In this document: in pieces, positions 45,995-57,633 of the stretch
How the letters are laid out: each line of letters starts with the position of its first letter
Numbering within the stretch: the first letter of the stretch is position 1
Source of the DNA: Actinomadura parmotrematis
Lineage (GTDB): Bacteria > Actinomycetota > Actinomycetes > Streptosporangiales > Streptosporangiaceae
Reading direction: 5' to 3'
Assembly: GCF_019458805.1 (NCBI RefSeq)
Contig: NZ_JAIBOA010000001.1
Coordinates: 372,001 to 436,000 of the forward strand
DNA: 64,000 nt
The notes under the pieces: model-generated
What the model was told of the DNA's origin: nothing
Seen by the model: only the letters and a program-made list of their open reading frames with translations
The model's database searches: none
Translations under genes and position numbers: made by a program

Positions 45995-47947
45995 TTGGCC
46001 AGCACTGACGCAGGCACCACGACCGCCGGCCGCCCGGCGGCCGGACCGTCCATCGTCCCGCAGGGCCCGGCCCGGCTCGCGCTGATCGCCGTCACCGTCG
46101 CGGTGCTCGCGCAGACCCTGCGCTTCTCCCTGCCCGAGCTCGCCCACCTGCGCGACACCGCCGGGTCGGCCGCCGCCGCGGGCGCCGCCCTCGCGGTCTA
46201 CCTCGCCGGCGCCCTCGCCGCGCCGCTGCGCCGCGCCGCCGGCCCCCGCGGCCTGCTCGCCGCCGGCGTCGGCGGCCTGCTCGCCGTCCGCCTGGTCGCC
46301 CAGGCCCTGTCCCCGCAGGTCTGGCTCGCCCTCGCCGGCACCGCCCTCGGCATGATCGCGATCGCCGCGCTCTACGAGGGCGCCCGCGGCCTGTCCGGCG
46401 TCGGGTTCGCCACCGCCACCGTCGCCGGCCTCGCCGCCGACACCGCGGTGCGGATGGCGTTCGGCACCTGGGACCCGGTCTGGCGGTCCGACACCGCGTC
46501 CTGGCTCGCCTGCCTGGCCTTCGTCGCGCTCGGCGCCGCCGCCCTCTACCGCGAGCTCGCCTCCGGCCCCGTCGCCGCGCCCGGCGTCTCCTGGCGCGAC
46601 GCCCTCGGCGCCGCCGCGTTCGGGCCCTTCCTCGCCCTGCAGGTGCTGGTGCTGTCCAGCCCCGCCTTCGTCGCCTCCGCCGGCTGGATCTCGCTCGGCA
46701 CCGCGCACGTCGTCCTCGTCGCCGGCCAAGGCCTCGCCCTGGCCTTCCTGGCGTCCGGGCTCGCCGTCCGCGCCGTCCCCGGCGGCGTCTGCGTCCTCGG
46801 CGGCACCCTGCTCGGCGTCGGCGCGGGCACGATCGCGGGGACGTTCGCGATGTCGGGCATCGAGGTCGTGCCGATCGTCATCGTCGGGCAGGTCCTCGCC
46901 GCCTGGCTCCTCGCCGTCGCGAGCCGCGCCCCGCTCCGCCGCGCCGGCGCCGGCGGCCCGGTCTGGCGCGTCGACCTCGGCGCCGCCCTCGGCGGCCTGC
47001 TCGTCGGCCTCATCCTGATCACCTACCAGATCAGCGTCGTCGACACGATCGCCCTCCCCAGCAACCTGCTGCCCGGCGCCGCCGGCCTCGCCCTCGGCGG
47101 CCTCGCCGCCATCGCCGCCGCCCGCGGCGGGCCGCTGCCCGCCCGCGCACCGCTCCGCGCCCTCACCGCGGGCGCCGCCGCGCTCGTCCTGCTCCTCGGC
47201 ACCGCGCTGTTCGCCGTCGCCTCCCCGAAGGGCGAGGCCGTCGCCGCCGCCACCGCCGCCGGCGGCGAGGTCCGCGTCCTCAGCTACAACATCCACGACG
47301 CCGTCGACAGCGACGGCACCCTGGACCCCGAGGCCGTCGCCGCCACCATCGAGAGGAGCAGGCCCCAGGTCGTCCTCCTGCAGGAGGCCGGCCGCGGCTC
47401 GCTGCTGTCGGGCACCGCCGACGTCGGCGTCTGGCTGTCGCGGCGCCTCGGCATGAAGCTGCTGTGGGGACCGGCCGGCGACGGCCAGTTCGGCAACGCC
47501 ATCCTCACCACGCTGCCCGTCCGCGGCTCGGGCACCGGCCGCATGCCGCGCGGCGACTGGTCGCAGATCCGCGGCTACGTGTGGGCGCAGCTCCAGGTCG
47601 GCGCCACCACCATGGACGTGTGGTCCACCCACCTGTCCACCGGCGCCGGCCACGGCACCGACCGCGCCCGCGAGGTCGAGGCGCTGCTGCGCGCCTGGGG
47701 CGGCGCCCCGCGCACCGTCATCGGCGGCGACTTCGGCGCCGAGAGCGACTCGCCCGAGCTGCAGCGGATCGCCGACGACGGCCGGCTCCGCTCGGCCGGC
47801 CTCGGCGACATCGCCCCGACCGCCGGCGGCCGCCGCGTCGACTGGGTCTACGGCACGAGCGACGTCCTGTTCTCCGACTACGATGTCGCCGAGCGCAGCC
47901 CCTCCGACCACTCGCCGGTCGCCGTCACCGTCCGCCTGGCCGGGTGA
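45995..47947 (+). CDS. polytopic membrane protein fused to endonuclease/exonuclease/phosphatase domain
   Basis: 650 residues from a TTG start with GGGAG upstream. Residues ~25-420 contain about ten hydrophobic helices without a recognised transporter motif. Residues ~425-650 are an EEP domain: VRVLSYNIHDAVDSDG (Asn), PQVVLLQEAGRG (Glu), STHLSTG (His), VIGGDFGAESDSPEL (Asp), and the terminal SDHSPVAVTV (Asp-His). These are the metal and catalytic positions of the DNase I/sphingomyelinase fold, so the domain is likely active, probably outside the membrane on a lipid or phosphodiester. Substrate unknown. The initiation codon TTG is rare but is the only good candidate. Confidence 0.82.
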   Translation: MASTDAGTTTAGRPAAGPSIVPQGPARLALIAVTVAVLAQTLRFSLPELAHLRDTAGSAAAAGAALAVYLAGALAAPLRRAAGPRGLLAAGVGGLLAVRLVAQALSPQVWLALAGTALGMIAIAALYEGARGLSGVGFATATVAGLAADTAVRMAFGTWDPVWRSDTASWLACLAFVALGAAALYRELASGPVAAPGVSWRDALGAAAFGPFLALQVLVLSSPAFVASAGWISLGTAHVVLVAGQGLALAFLASGLAVRAVPGGVCVLGGTLLGVGAGTIAGTFAMSGIEVVPIVIVGQVLAAWLLAVASRAPLRRAGAGGPVWRVDLGAALGGLLVGLILITYQISVVDTIALPSNLLPGAAGLALGGLAAIAAARGGPLPARAPLRALTAGAAALVLLLGTALFAVASPKGEAVAAATAAGGEVRVLSYNIHDAVDSDGTLDPEAVAATIERSRPQVVLLQEAGRGSLLSGTADVGVWLSRRLGMKLLWGPAGDGQFGNAILTTLPVRGSGTGRMPRGDWSQIRGYVWAQLQVGATTMDVWSTHLSTGAGHGTDRAREVEALLRAWGGAPRTVIGGDFGAESDSPELQRIADDGRLRSAGLGDIAPTAGGRRVDWVYGTSDVLFSDYDVAERSPSDHSPVAVTVRLAG

Positions 47948-47984
47948 CGCGGCCGGCGGCCCCGACCAGCGGAAGAGCGGTCCC

Positions 47985-48479
47985 ATGGACGCACCCGAGA
48001 CCAGGATCGAGACCGCCGGGCCCGCCGACGCCGGCGAGATCCTGACCGTGCAGCGCGCCGCCTACCTCACCGAGGCGCAGCTGTACGGCGACCCGTTCAT
48101 CGCCCCGCTGGTCGAGTCGCTGGACCAGATGCGGCGCCTGCTGGAGAGCGATGCGCTGGTGCTGAAGGCGCTGCACGGCCCCCGCATCGTCGGGGCCGTG
48201 CGCGCCCAGTTCAGCGGCCGCACCTGCCTGGTCGGGCGGCTCGTCGTCGCCCCCGACGCGCGCGGCCGCGGCATCGGGTCGCGGCTCATGCGCGACCTGG
48301 AGGCGGCCGCCGCCGGCCGCGCCGACGGCTGCGCCCTGTTCACCGGGCACCTCAGCGACGGCAACCTGCGCCTCTACCGGCGGCTCGGCTACAGCGAGAC
48401 CCACCGCGAGCGCGTCGCCGACCACCTCACCCTCGTCCACATGCGCAAGCCGCTGCTTCCCCAGCCCGCCGTCCCCTGA
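47985..48479 (+). CDS. GNAT family N-acetyltransferase
   Basis: 164 residues. Motif A is GRLVVAPDARGRGIGSRLMRDLE, with R-G-R-G-I-G binding acetyl-CoA pyrophosphate, and the C-terminus LSDGNLRLYRRLGYSETHRE is motif B. The N-terminus QRAAYLTEAQLYGDPFIAPL is typical of a well-defined actinobacterial subgroup. Starts 37 bp after the EEP gene and ends 13 bp before coaE, so it may be co-transcribed with coaE. Confidence 0.9.
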   Translation: MDAPETRIETAGPADAGEILTVQRAAYLTEAQLYGDPFIAPLVESLDQMRRLLESDALVLKALHGPRIVGAVRAQFSGRTCLVGRLVVAPDARGRGIGSRLMRDLEAAAAGRADGCALFTGHLSDGNLRLYRRLGYSETHRERVADHLTLVHMRKPLLPQPAVP

Positions 48480-48492
48480 GTAGGTTGGTCCC

Positions 48493-49098
48493 GTGCTGAA
48501 AGTGGGACTGACCGGCGGCATCGGCTCCGGCAAGAGCGAGGTGTCGGCGCGCCTCGGCGCCCTCGGCGCCCTGGTCATCGACGCCGACAAGATCGCCCGC
48601 GAGGTGGTGGAGCCCGGCACCCCCGGCCTCGCCGCCGTCGTCGCCGAGTTCGGCGACGGCGTGCTGCTGCCCGGCGGCGGCCTGGACCGCGAGAAGGTCG
48701 GCGGCATCGTCTTCGCCGACCCCGACCGGCTGAAGGCCCTCAACGCCATCGTGCACCCCCTGGTGGGGGAGCGGATGCAGCGGCTCATGGACGCCGCGCC
48801 CGCCGACGCCATCGTCGTCGACGACGTGCCGCTGCTGGTCGAGAACCGCCTCGCCGGGTTCTACGACGTCGTCGTGGTCGTCGACGCGCCCGTGGAGGCC
48901 CAGCTGGACCGCCTCACCGCCAAGCGCGGCATGACCGCGGACGCCGCGCAGGCCCGCATCGACGCGCAGGCCACCCGCGAGGAGCGCCGCGCCGTCGCCG
49001 ACCACCTCCTCGACAACTCCGGCACCCTGGACGAGCTGCGCGCCGCCGTCGACGCCGTGTGGGCTGACCTGACCGCCCGCGCCGCCGAGGCCGGCTGA
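48493..49098 (+). CDS. coaE: dephospho-CoA kinase
   Basis: 201 residues, GTG start. It phosphorylates dephospho-CoA in the last step of CoA synthesis. The P-loop GGIGSGKS is at residues 8-15, followed by [50 protein letters not shown] and [23 protein letters not shown]. No C-terminal GrpB/UPF0157 fusion is present, unlike mycobacterial CoaE. Confidence 0.96.
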   Translation: MLKVGLTGGIGSGKSEVSARLGALGALVIDADKIAREVVEPGTPGLAAVVAEFGDGVLLPGGGLDREKVGGIVFADPDRLKALNAIVHPLVGERMQRLMDAAPADAIVVDDVPLLVENRLAGFYDVVVVVDAPVEAQLDRLTAKRGMTADAAQARIDAQATREERRAVADHLLDNSGTLDELRAAVDAVWADLTARAAEAG

Positions 49099-49144
49099 CC
49101 GGCCGGCGCCGCGCCCTTCCGAGAAGGCCACCGAGAACCGCTCC

Positions 49145-50383
49145 GTGAACCGCCCGTCACCGCGGCGCGCCCTGTCCGGGCTGCGCGCCCTCGGCCCGCT
49201 CGACCGCGTCCGCCTCGGCGTCCTCGCCCTCGGCCTGCTGCTCGTCGCCACCGGCGCCGTGCCGGCCGCCGAGGCCCGCGCCGGCCTCGGCCGCATCGCG
49301 CCGCTGCTGCTGTTCCTCGCCGCCGTCGTCGTGCTCGCCGAGCTCACCCGCCGCGCCGGGGTGTTCGACGCCGTCGCGCAGGGCCTCGCCCGCGCCGGCC
49401 GCGGCCGCTACCCGGCCCTGTTCGCGCTCTGCCTGCTGTTCGCCTCGGTCACCACCGCCTTCCTCAACCTCGACACCACCGCCGTCCTGCTCACCCCCGT
49501 CATGCTCGCGCTCGCCGCCCGCAGCGACATCGCCGCGCCGCCCCTCGCCATGACCACCGTCTGGCTCGCCAACACCGCCTCCCTGCTGCTGCCGGTCTCC
49601 AACCTCACCAACCTGCTGGCCGCGGGCCGCGTCGGCCTCGGGACGGGGGAGTTCGCCGCCCGCATGGCCGCGCCGCAGCTCGCCGCGCTGCTCGCCACCG
49701 CCGTGCTGCTCTGGGCGCTGCACTGGCGGCGCGGCGCCCGCGGCGCGGACCGCTACACCCCGCCGCCGCCCGAACCCGTCCGCGACCGCGTCCTGTTCGG
49801 CGCGGGCACCGCGGCCTGCCTGCTGTTCGCCGCGGCGATCCTCGCGGGGATCAGCACCGGCTACCGGCTCGGCGCGGCCGCCGCCTGCGCCGCCGCAGTC
49901 GTGGTGATCGCGTTCGCCGTCCGGGACCGCCCGGCCCTCACCTGGCGGCTGCTGCCCTGGCAGCTCATGGTGTTCGTGACCGGGCTGTTCCTGGTCGTCC
50001 CCGCCCTGGAACGCCTCGGCCTCGACGCGCTGACGCGGGTCCTCGCCGGCGGCGGCGAGGGCGCCGGCGAGGGCGCCGGCGGGCTGTTCCGCACCGCGTT
50101 CGCCGGCGCGGGCCTGGCTAACCTGCTGAACAACCTGCCCGCCTACGTCGCGGGGGAGCGGGCCGTCCCCGCCGGCGACACCGACGGGCTGCTCGCCCTG
50201 CTCATCGGCACCAACGCCGGCGCCGTGATCACCCCGTGGGGGTCGCTCGCGACGCTGCTCTGGTTCGAGTGGTGCCGCCGCTACGGCGTGCGCGTCCCCG
50301 TCGCGCGCTTCGCCGCGGGCGGCGCGCTGCTCGCCGTCACCGCCTGTGCCGCGGCCGTCGCGGCCCTCGCGGCGACCCGCTGA
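49145..50383 (+). CDS. ArsB/NhaD-superfamily (SLC13-type) transporter
   Basis: 412 residues with 11-12 hydrophobic helices. Typical ion-transporter blocks are [36 protein letters not shown] and a second inverted-repeat equivalent [17 protein letters not shown] followed by [19 protein letters not shown]. The N-N-L-P and S-N-L-T-N loops are the re-entrant signatures of arsenite/Na+ families. The substrate cannot be told; no arsR or arsC is nearby. GTG start, 46 bp after coaE. Confidence 0.83.
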   Translation: MNRPSPRRALSGLRALGPLDRVRLGVLALGLLLVATGAVPAAEARAGLGRIAPLLLFLAAVVVLAELTRRAGVFDAVAQGLARAGRGRYPALFALCLLFASVTTAFLNLDTTAVLLTPVMLALAARSDIAAPPLAMTTVWLANTASLLLPVSNLTNLLAAGRVGLGTGEFAARMAAPQLAALLATAVLLWALHWRRGARGADRYTPPPPEPVRDRVLFGAGTAACLLFAAAILAGISTGYRLGAAAACAAAVVVIAFAVRDRPALTWRLLPWQLMVFVTGLFLVVPALERLGLDALTRVLAGGGEGAGEGAGGLFRTAFAGAGLANLLNNLPAYVAGERAVPAGDTDGLLALLIGTNAGAVITPWGSLATLLWFEWCRRYGVRVPVARFAAGGALLAVTACAAAVAALAATR

Positions 50384-50436
50384 TATCGCCGCGAACCCCC
50401 CGCGCCGCAGGGGGTGCCGGGCTATAGGCTGCCCGC

Positions 50437-51591
50437 ATGGGCGCTGGGGGATGGTGGACGGCGTGGTGGCCGTCGCGCCGCTCGGCGCTGCTCGACGTCG
50501 CCCTCGCCGCCTTCTTCGCGGCCCTGGACGGACCCTTCCTCTACCTGGCCTACCAGGACTACTGGCTGCCGCGCGAGGCCGTCGCCGCCTGCGGCATGGT
50601 GACGGCGCTCACCCTCGTCGCGCGGCGCCGCCACCCCGTCGGGCTCGCGCTGTTCGCGATGGTGTTCGCCACCGCCACCGGCGGCGGCGGGTTCGCCGCC
50701 CTCGTCGTGCTGTACTCGCTCGGCGCCTACGCCGCGTCCCGGCGCGCCGCGATCGGCGTGGCGGCCACCGGGTACGTCGTCGCCCTCGTCGTGCCGGGCG
50801 CGACGGGCCACGACGACTCCTTCCTCGCCCGCGCGGTGTTCAGCCTCGCCTTCACCGCCCTGCCCGTCGTCCTCGGCCTCTACATGGGCGCCCGCAAGCA
50901 GCTCGTCGCGTCCTTGCAGGAGCGCGCGGCCCGCCTGGAGCGCGAGCAGGGGCTGCTCACCGAGCGCGCCCGCGCCGAGGAGCGCACCCGCATCGCCCGC
51001 GAGATGCACGACGTCGTCGCCAACCGCATCAGCGTCATGGTCGTGCACGCCGGCGCCCTCCGCGCCGTCGTGCGCCGCGACCCCGACCGGGCCGCCGAGA
51101 CCGCCGCGGTCATCGGCGACATGGGCCGGCAGGCGCTGGAGGAGCTGCGGCAGGTCATCGGGGTGCTCCGGCAGGGCGAGGAGCGCCTCCTCGCCGCCGC
51201 CCCCACCCTCGCCGACGTGCACGCGCTGGCCGGCCAGTCCCGCAGCGCCGGCCTCAGCGTGCGGGTCGAGGTCCGCGGCGAGGAGGGCCCGATGCCGCCC
51301 GCCGTCGGCACCACCCTCTACCGCATCGTCCAGGAGGCCCTCACCAACGTGCACAAGCACGCCGGGGACGCCGACACCCGCATCGAGGTGGGGATGCTGC
51401 CCGGCGCCGTCGAGGTCGACATCACCAACGCCGCGGCCGCCGCCGGGCCCCGGCACGGCCTGCCGAGCGGCGGCAACGGCCTGGTCGGGCTCCGCGAGCG
51501 GGTCACCGCCCTCGGCGGCCGGCTGGAGGCCGGGCCCCGCGACGGCGGCGGCTACACCGTCCGCGCCCGCCTCCCGCTACCTGCCGCCTGA
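50437..51591 (+). CDS. orphan NarL/LuxR-type sensor histidine kinase
   Basis: 384 residues. Residues ~15-155 contain about five membrane helices, then a coiled linker ([25 protein letters not shown]) and a HisKA_3 dimerisation domain with phospho-acceptor His191 in [20 protein letters not shown]. The ATPase domain shows [18 protein letters not shown] (N box) and [16 protein letters not shown] (G box). No response regulator is adjacent; uvrB follows after 98 bp. The stimulus is unknown. Confidence 0.9.
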   Translation: MGAGGWWTAWWPSRRSALLDVALAAFFAALDGPFLYLAYQDYWLPREAVAACGMVTALTLVARRRHPVGLALFAMVFATATGGGGFAALVVLYSLGAYAASRRAAIGVAATGYVVALVVPGATGHDDSFLARAVFSLAFTALPVVLGLYMGARKQLVASLQERAARLEREQGLLTERARAEERTRIAREMHDVVANRISVMVVHAGALRAVVRRDPDRAAETAAVIGDMGRQALEELRQVIGVLRQGEERLLAAAPTLADVHALAGQSRSAGLSVRVEVRGEEGPMPPAVGTTLYRIVQEALTNVHKHAGDADTRIEVGMLPGAVEVDITNAAAAAGPRHGLPSGGNGLVGLRERVTALGGRLEAGPRDGGGYTVRARLPLPAA

Positions 51592-51689
51592 CCTGCGGAA
51601 ATATACCGGCGCCCCGGATTGTCGTACCTGCTGCATACAGTGGAGGCAACGCGGGGCCCGCCGGGCCCCCGGTACGGGAAAGGGCGGGC

Positions 51690-53807
<2,118 letters not shown>

Positions 53808-53862
53808 CCCGGCGGCGGTAAAGCGGTGGGGCGGGGGCGGGACGGCGGCCTACGATCGCGGC

Positions 53863-54378
53863 ATGGACACCGACGTGCGTCTCGCCGGCCCCGGCGACCT
53901 CGACGGGCTGCCCGCGATCGAGAACAGCGGCGACCCCCTGTTCGCCGAGCTCGGGATCGTCTTCGGGCCCGGTCCGACCGTCATCGAGAAGCTGCGCGGC
54001 ACCGGCGCCGAGGTGCTGGTCGCGGGCCGCCCGCCGGTCGGGTTCGCCGCGACCTCGCCGGTCGACGGCGCCGTGCACCTGGAGCAGATCTCGGTGCGCG
54101 CCGACCTCGTGCGGCGCGGTATCGGCGGGCGGCTGCTGCGGGCCGTCATCGCGCGGGCCGCGGCCGCCGGGGCGCCCGGCGTGTCCCTGCTGACCTTCCG
54201 CGACGTGCCGTTCAACGGCCCCTGGTACGCCGCGCACGGCTTCGCCGTGCTGCCCGCCGAGCGCTGGGGGCCGGGCCTCCGCGGCTACCGGGGCGCCGAG
54301 GCCGCCGAGGGGCTGGACCGCCTCGGCGCCCGGCAGGTCATGTGGCGGCCGACCGCGCCGGGGGACGCCGCGCGATGA
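53863..54378 (+). CDS. GNAT family N-acetyltransferase
   Basis: 171 residues. Motif A is LEQISVRADLVRRGIGGRLLRAVIARA with R-R-G-I-G-G, preceded by PVGFAATSPVDGAVHL and followed by FNGPWYAAHGFAVLPAERWGPGL, a pattern seen in actinobacterial acetyltransferases. Its last 41 bp overlap a convergent gene. Confidence 0.88.
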   Translation: MDTDVRLAGPGDLDGLPAIENSGDPLFAELGIVFGPGPTVIEKLRGTGAEVLVAGRPPVGFAATSPVDGAVHLEQISVRADLVRRGIGGRLLRAVIARAAAAGAPGVSLLTFRDVPFNGPWYAAHGFAVLPAERWGPGLRGYRGAEAAEGLDRLGARQVMWRPTAPGDAAR

Positions 54379-54562
54379 GCGGCGCGTCGTCGGAGCAGGA
54401 GAACAGGGCGGCGCCGTCGGCGGTCCGGCCGACGCGGAGCCGCGGGGCGGGCCACCGCTTGCCGCACACCACGCAGGCCCGCCCGGCGCGCTGGGCGCGC
54501 GACAGGCCCGCCGTGTCGAACACGACGTCGTCCGCCTCCCGCGACCGTTCCGGTCGTGTCAT
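54338..54562 (-). CDS. small zinc-ribbon-like protein
   Basis: 74 residues. RACVVCGKRWPAPRLRVGRTADGAALFSC has a Cys-x2-Cys knuckle and a third Cys about 20 residues on, followed by SDDAP; a fourth metal ligand is not obvious. The N-terminus TRPERSREADDVVFDTAGLS is polar. Cytoplasmic. It overlaps the 3' end of the GNAT gene by 41 bp on the opposite strand, so one of the two ends may be slightly different from what is given. Function unknown. Confidence 0.5.
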   Translation of the reverse strand: MTRPERSREADDVVFDTAGLSRAQRAGRACVVCGKRWPAPRLRVGRTADGAALFSCSDDAPLIARRPPARSAAT

Positions 54563-54679
54563 GGTGCCGTCCTTCCGATCGCGGCGCCGCGTCCTGCGGC
54601 GGCCCGGCGGATCGCCGGTACCCGTCTGATCCGGTGGGAATCATGCCACTCCTGGGCGGCCCGCGGGCAACCCCGCCGG

Positions 54680-55267
54680 TCAGGCGGGCGCGGGGGCCCG
54701 CCGGCGGCGCCTGCGGCGGCGGATGAGGCGGAACGCCGCGTACCCGCACAGCACGAGCACCACCAGCGCGACCACCGGCGCGACGATCGCCACCACGCTC
54801 ATGGCGACGGCGGCGACGTCCTCCAGGACGCTCACCACCGGCGCGCCGGTGCCCGCCGTGCCGGCGTTCACCACCGGCCGCGCGGCGGCCTTGGTGGAGT
54901 GCACGCAGAGCGCGACGACGATGCCCGCGATCCAGCCGATCCAGGCGTGGTCGTGCAGGAAGGTCGAGTGGTCGAGGCGCCCGGCGGCGTCGGTCGCGGC
55001 GAACACCGCGCCGCCCGCGGCGGGCCGGACGACGGTCATGACGGCGTCGTTCACCGAGTCGACCAGCGGGACCTTGTCCAGGGTCATCTCCACCACCAGC
55101 AGGGCCGCGAGCCCCGCCAGCACCCACCCGTTGGAGAGCCAGCCGAACTCGGCCGGCAGCCGCACCAGGTCGGTGTAGCGGGCGAGCAGCCCGACCAGCA
55201 GCATGGGGATGTAGGCGTTGAGGCCGGCGGCGGCGCTCAGCCCGAGGCCCGTCAGAGCCGTGAACAT
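54680..55267 (-). CDS. DUF4126 membrane protein
   Basis: 195 residues from ATG 55267 (MFTALTGLGLSAAAGLNAYIPML). The N-terminal GLNAYIPMLLVGLLARY and VEMTLDKVPLVDSVNDAVMTVVRPAAG are the DUF4126 hallmarks. Five to six hydrophobic segments; a basic Arg-rich C-terminal tail ([15 protein letters not shown]) lies in the cytoplasm. Function unknown. The frame upstream of 55267 is in the divergent promoter region. Confidence 0.85.
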   Translation of the reverse strand: MFTALTGLGLSAAAGLNAYIPMLLVGLLARYTDLVRLPAEFGWLSNGWVLAGLAALLVVEMTLDKVPLVDSVNDAVMTVVRPAAGGAVFAATDAAGRLDHSTFLHDHAWIGWIAGIVVALCVHSTKAAARPVVNAGTAGTGAPVVSVLEDVAAVAMSVVAIVAPVVALVVLVLCGYAAFRLIRRRRRRRRAPAPA

Positions 55268-55413
55268 CGTCGAATTCCCTCGCAAGTATCGTGGTGTCCC
55301 CTTGGACGCCGCGGGGCCCGCACAGGTTCCTTCCCGACAAAACGGATCTACAACGTAAAGGTCGGAACCCGGTGTCACGATCGGCCGTCTGTGCTGGGGG
55401 GAGGCGGGGACGA

Positions 55414-56466
55414 ATGGGACGAATCGGCCACTGGGCGGCGGCGGTGCGCGCGCGCCTCGGAGAGCGCGGCGTCGCGGGGATCGTGCTGGCCGCGCTCGTG
55501 GCGGCCATGGTGGTGCCGCTCGTGGCGATGCCGGCGGTGCGCTGCGAGGTGTTCGGGACGGGCTGTGCGCGCCCGCCCGCCGGGTCCGCGCGGGCCGACG
55601 CGGTGCCGGTGGCGCGGCGGCCGGTGCTCGCGCCGGCCGAGGTCGCGGCGCGGGGGGGCTACGTCGCGCTCGGCGACTCCTACTCGGCGGGGGTCGGCGC
55701 GGAGGCCACCCTGGCCGACCAGAACCCCCTGGACCGCTGCCACCGCACGTCCAAGGCGTACTACCACGCGGTGGCGGGGGCGTTCGCGTTCAAGGGCGGG
55801 GGCTTCTACGCCTGCTCGGGCGCCAAGGTCTCCAACGTGCTGCACGGGCAGGCGGGCGAGCCGCCGCAGATCGACCGGGTCACCGCCGGGACGAGCCTGG
55901 TGACGATCAGCATCGGCGGCAACGACGTCGGGTTCGCGCGGATCGTCGCGGCGTGCGTGAAGAAGCTGCCGTGGAGCCGGGCCTGCGAGGACCAGGGCGG
56001 CGACATCGCGGGCCGGCTGTCCGACCTGCGCCGCGCGCTGCCCGGCCTGCTCGACAAGATCACTACCCGGGCGCCGCGCGCCCGGGTGGTGATCCTCGGC
56101 TATCCGCGGGTGTTCTCGGAGGTGGCGGGGGAGCGCGGCGACAACATCTCGATCGAGGACCAGCGCTGGTTGAACGCCCGTGCGCTGGACCTGAACGAGA
56201 CCATCCGGCGGGCGGCGGCGGAGGCCGACGCGGGCGTCGTCGCGGCGGGCGGCGCGGGGAGCGTGGAGTTCGTCGACGCCTACAGCGCGTTCGCCGGGCA
56301 CGAGGCGGGCAGCGCCGACCCCTACATGAACGGGCTGACGTTCAACCTGGCGGGGCTGACGGCCGAGCCGCGCAGCTTCCATCCGACGGTGAAGGGGCAG
56401 GAGGCGTTCGCGCGGCTCATCACCGCTCAGATCGTCAAGGGGCCGGGGCGCCCGTTCGCGGGGTAG
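55414..56466 (+). CDS. secreted SGNH/GDSL hydrolase
   Basis: 350 residues from ATG 55414, with a GGGGAGG site about 10 nt upstream. A membrane or signal helix (GIVLAALVAAMVVPLVAM) precedes the SGNH domain: block I YVALGDSYSAGVGAE (nucleophile Ser89), block III SIGGNDVGFARI (Gly, Asn) and block V SFHPTVKGQEAFA (His). Cysteines in DRCHR, FYACSGAK, AACVKKL and RACEDQGG probably form disulphides, as in Streptomyces scabies-type esterases. It is probably an extracellular lipase or esterase. Confidence 0.9.
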   Translation: MGRIGHWAAAVRARLGERGVAGIVLAALVAAMVVPLVAMPAVRCEVFGTGCARPPAGSARADAVPVARRPVLAPAEVAARGGYVALGDSYSAGVGAEATLADQNPLDRCHRTSKAYYHAVAGAFAFKGGGFYACSGAKVSNVLHGQAGEPPQIDRVTAGTSLVTISIGGNDVGFARIVAACVKKLPWSRACEDQGGDIAGRLSDLRRALPGLLDKITTRAPRARVVILGYPRVFSEVAGERGDNISIEDQRWLNARALDLNETIRRAAAEADAGVVAAGGAGSVEFVDAYSAFAGHEAGSADPYMNGLTFNLAGLTAEPRSFHPTVKGQEAFARLITAQIVKGPGRPFAG

Positions 56467-56472
56467 CGGCCG

Positions 56473-57420
56473 TCAGCGGCCGAGGGCGCGGAGGAGGACG
56501 CGGGCGGTGCCGGCGATGGCCTCCTCGTCGGCGGTGCCGGCGGGGTCGGTGCGGCGGCTGAAGACGGCGATGACGACGGGCGCGCCGGTGGGCGGCCAGG
56601 CCACGGCGATGTCGTTGGCGGTGCCGTAGGTGGATCCGGTGCCGGTCTTGTTCCCGGCGGTCCAGCCGGGGGGCAGCGCGGACTTGATGCGGGCGCCGCC
56701 GGTGATGGTGGCGCGCATCCAGCCGGTGAGGGTGGCGCGGTCGGGGGCGGTGAGCGCTCCGCCGGTGGCGGTGGCGCGCAGGTCGCGGCCCATGGCGGCG
56801 GCGGTGGTGGTGTCGCGGTGCTCCCCGGGGCGCCAGATGTTGAGGTCGGTCTCCCAGCGGTCGAGGCGGGAGAGCGGGTCGCCGAGGGAGCGGTAGTAGC
56901 GGGTCAGCCCGGCGGGGCCGCCGATCTGGCGGAGGATCATGTTGCCGGCGGTGTTGTCGCTCTGGGTGATGGCGGCCTCGCAGAGGTCGGCGACGGTCAT
57001 GCCGGCGGTGCCGTGGCCTTTGGTGACGGGGCTGTTGTCCACCTCCTCGGTGTCGGTCCAGTGGACGACGCGGGCCGGCAGGCCGGGGTCGGTGCGGCGG
57101 GCCTTGGCGAGGACGGCGGCGCAGGCGATGGCCTTGAAGGTGGACAGGGACGGGAAGCGCTCGCCGTCGTGGTAGCCGGCGGTGCGGCCGGTGCCGGTGT
57201 CCACGGCGAACGCGCCGATGCGGGTCTTGCGGGAGGTCTCCAGGGCGTGGATCTCCTTGCGGACGTTCACGGGGGGCGCGGCGGGCGTCCGCTCGACGGC
57301 GGCCCGGTCGGCGACGGGCCGGGCGGGGGCGGGCGTTGCGGCGCCGCAGGCGGTGGAGGCGGCGGCGAGCAGGGCCGTCAGGGCGAACGCGGCGGGGCGC
57401 GGCCGGACGGTGCGCGGCAT
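56473..57420 (-). CDS. bla: class A beta-lactamase
   Basis: 315 residues. A signal peptide with a cysteine at ~25 (ASTACGAA) suggests a lipoprotein form. All class A catalytic elements are present: S93-T-F-K96 (SxxK), S153-D-N (SDN), Glu189 in RWETDLN (the E166 equivalent) and K257-T-G (KTG). It should hydrolyse penicillin-type beta-lactams outside the membrane. Convergent with the SGNH hydrolase and divergent from the epimerase gene. No BlaI/BlaR regulator is nearby; repeated ATATCG boxes lie upstream. Confidence 0.94.
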   Translation of the reverse strand: MPRTVRPRPAAFALTALLAAASTACGAATPAPARPVADRAAVERTPAAPPVNVRKEIHALETSRKTRIGAFAVDTGTGRTAGYHDGERFPSLSTFKAIACAAVLAKARRTDPGLPARVVHWTDTEEVDNSPVTKGHGTAGMTVADLCEAAITQSDNTAGNMILRQIGGPAGLTRYYRSLGDPLSRLDRWETDLNIWRPGEHRDTTTAAAMGRDLRATATGGALTAPDRATLTGWMRATITGGARIKSALPPGWTAGNKTGTGSTYGTANDIAVAWPPTGAPVVIAVFSRRTDPAGTADEEAIAGTARVLLRALGR

Positions 57421-57502
57421 GGGGGGCTCCTCGGTCGGGTGCCGATGGCCGGGGTTGATCATCGGGATGACCAGCAGAGCAGATCCCTGTCGGGGGTGTC
57501 CA

Positions 57503-57543
57503 ATATCGCTATCGGCGGCGGTCTGATATCGATCTTCATATCG
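57503..57543. promoter_or_regulatory. cluster of ATATCG/CTATCG boxes between bla and epimerase
   Basis: Three ATATCG copies (57503-57508, 57526-57531, 57538-57543) and one CTATCG (57509-57514) occur in an A/T-rich patch of the 213-bp divergent region. GATATCGATC and TCATATCG make partial dyads. Candidate operator for one or both divergent genes; no known regulator matched. Confidence 0.4.
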
Positions 57544-57633
57544 TCTGAGGTCATGCGGGGATGACTGTGCGGCCGGTGCCGGGGTAGGCGGATCCGGACG
57601 GGTACGGCGGTCATCGGTACGAGGAGGGGCATC

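Noticed and set aside
45857..47986. Antisense frame over the EEP gene
   Set aside because: Low-complexity Gly/Asp/Ala composition and complete overlap with a well-supported gene.
51592..51689. Possible SOS/LexA box before uvrB
   Set aside because: No half-sites matching the actinobacterial TCGAAC...GTTCGA pattern.
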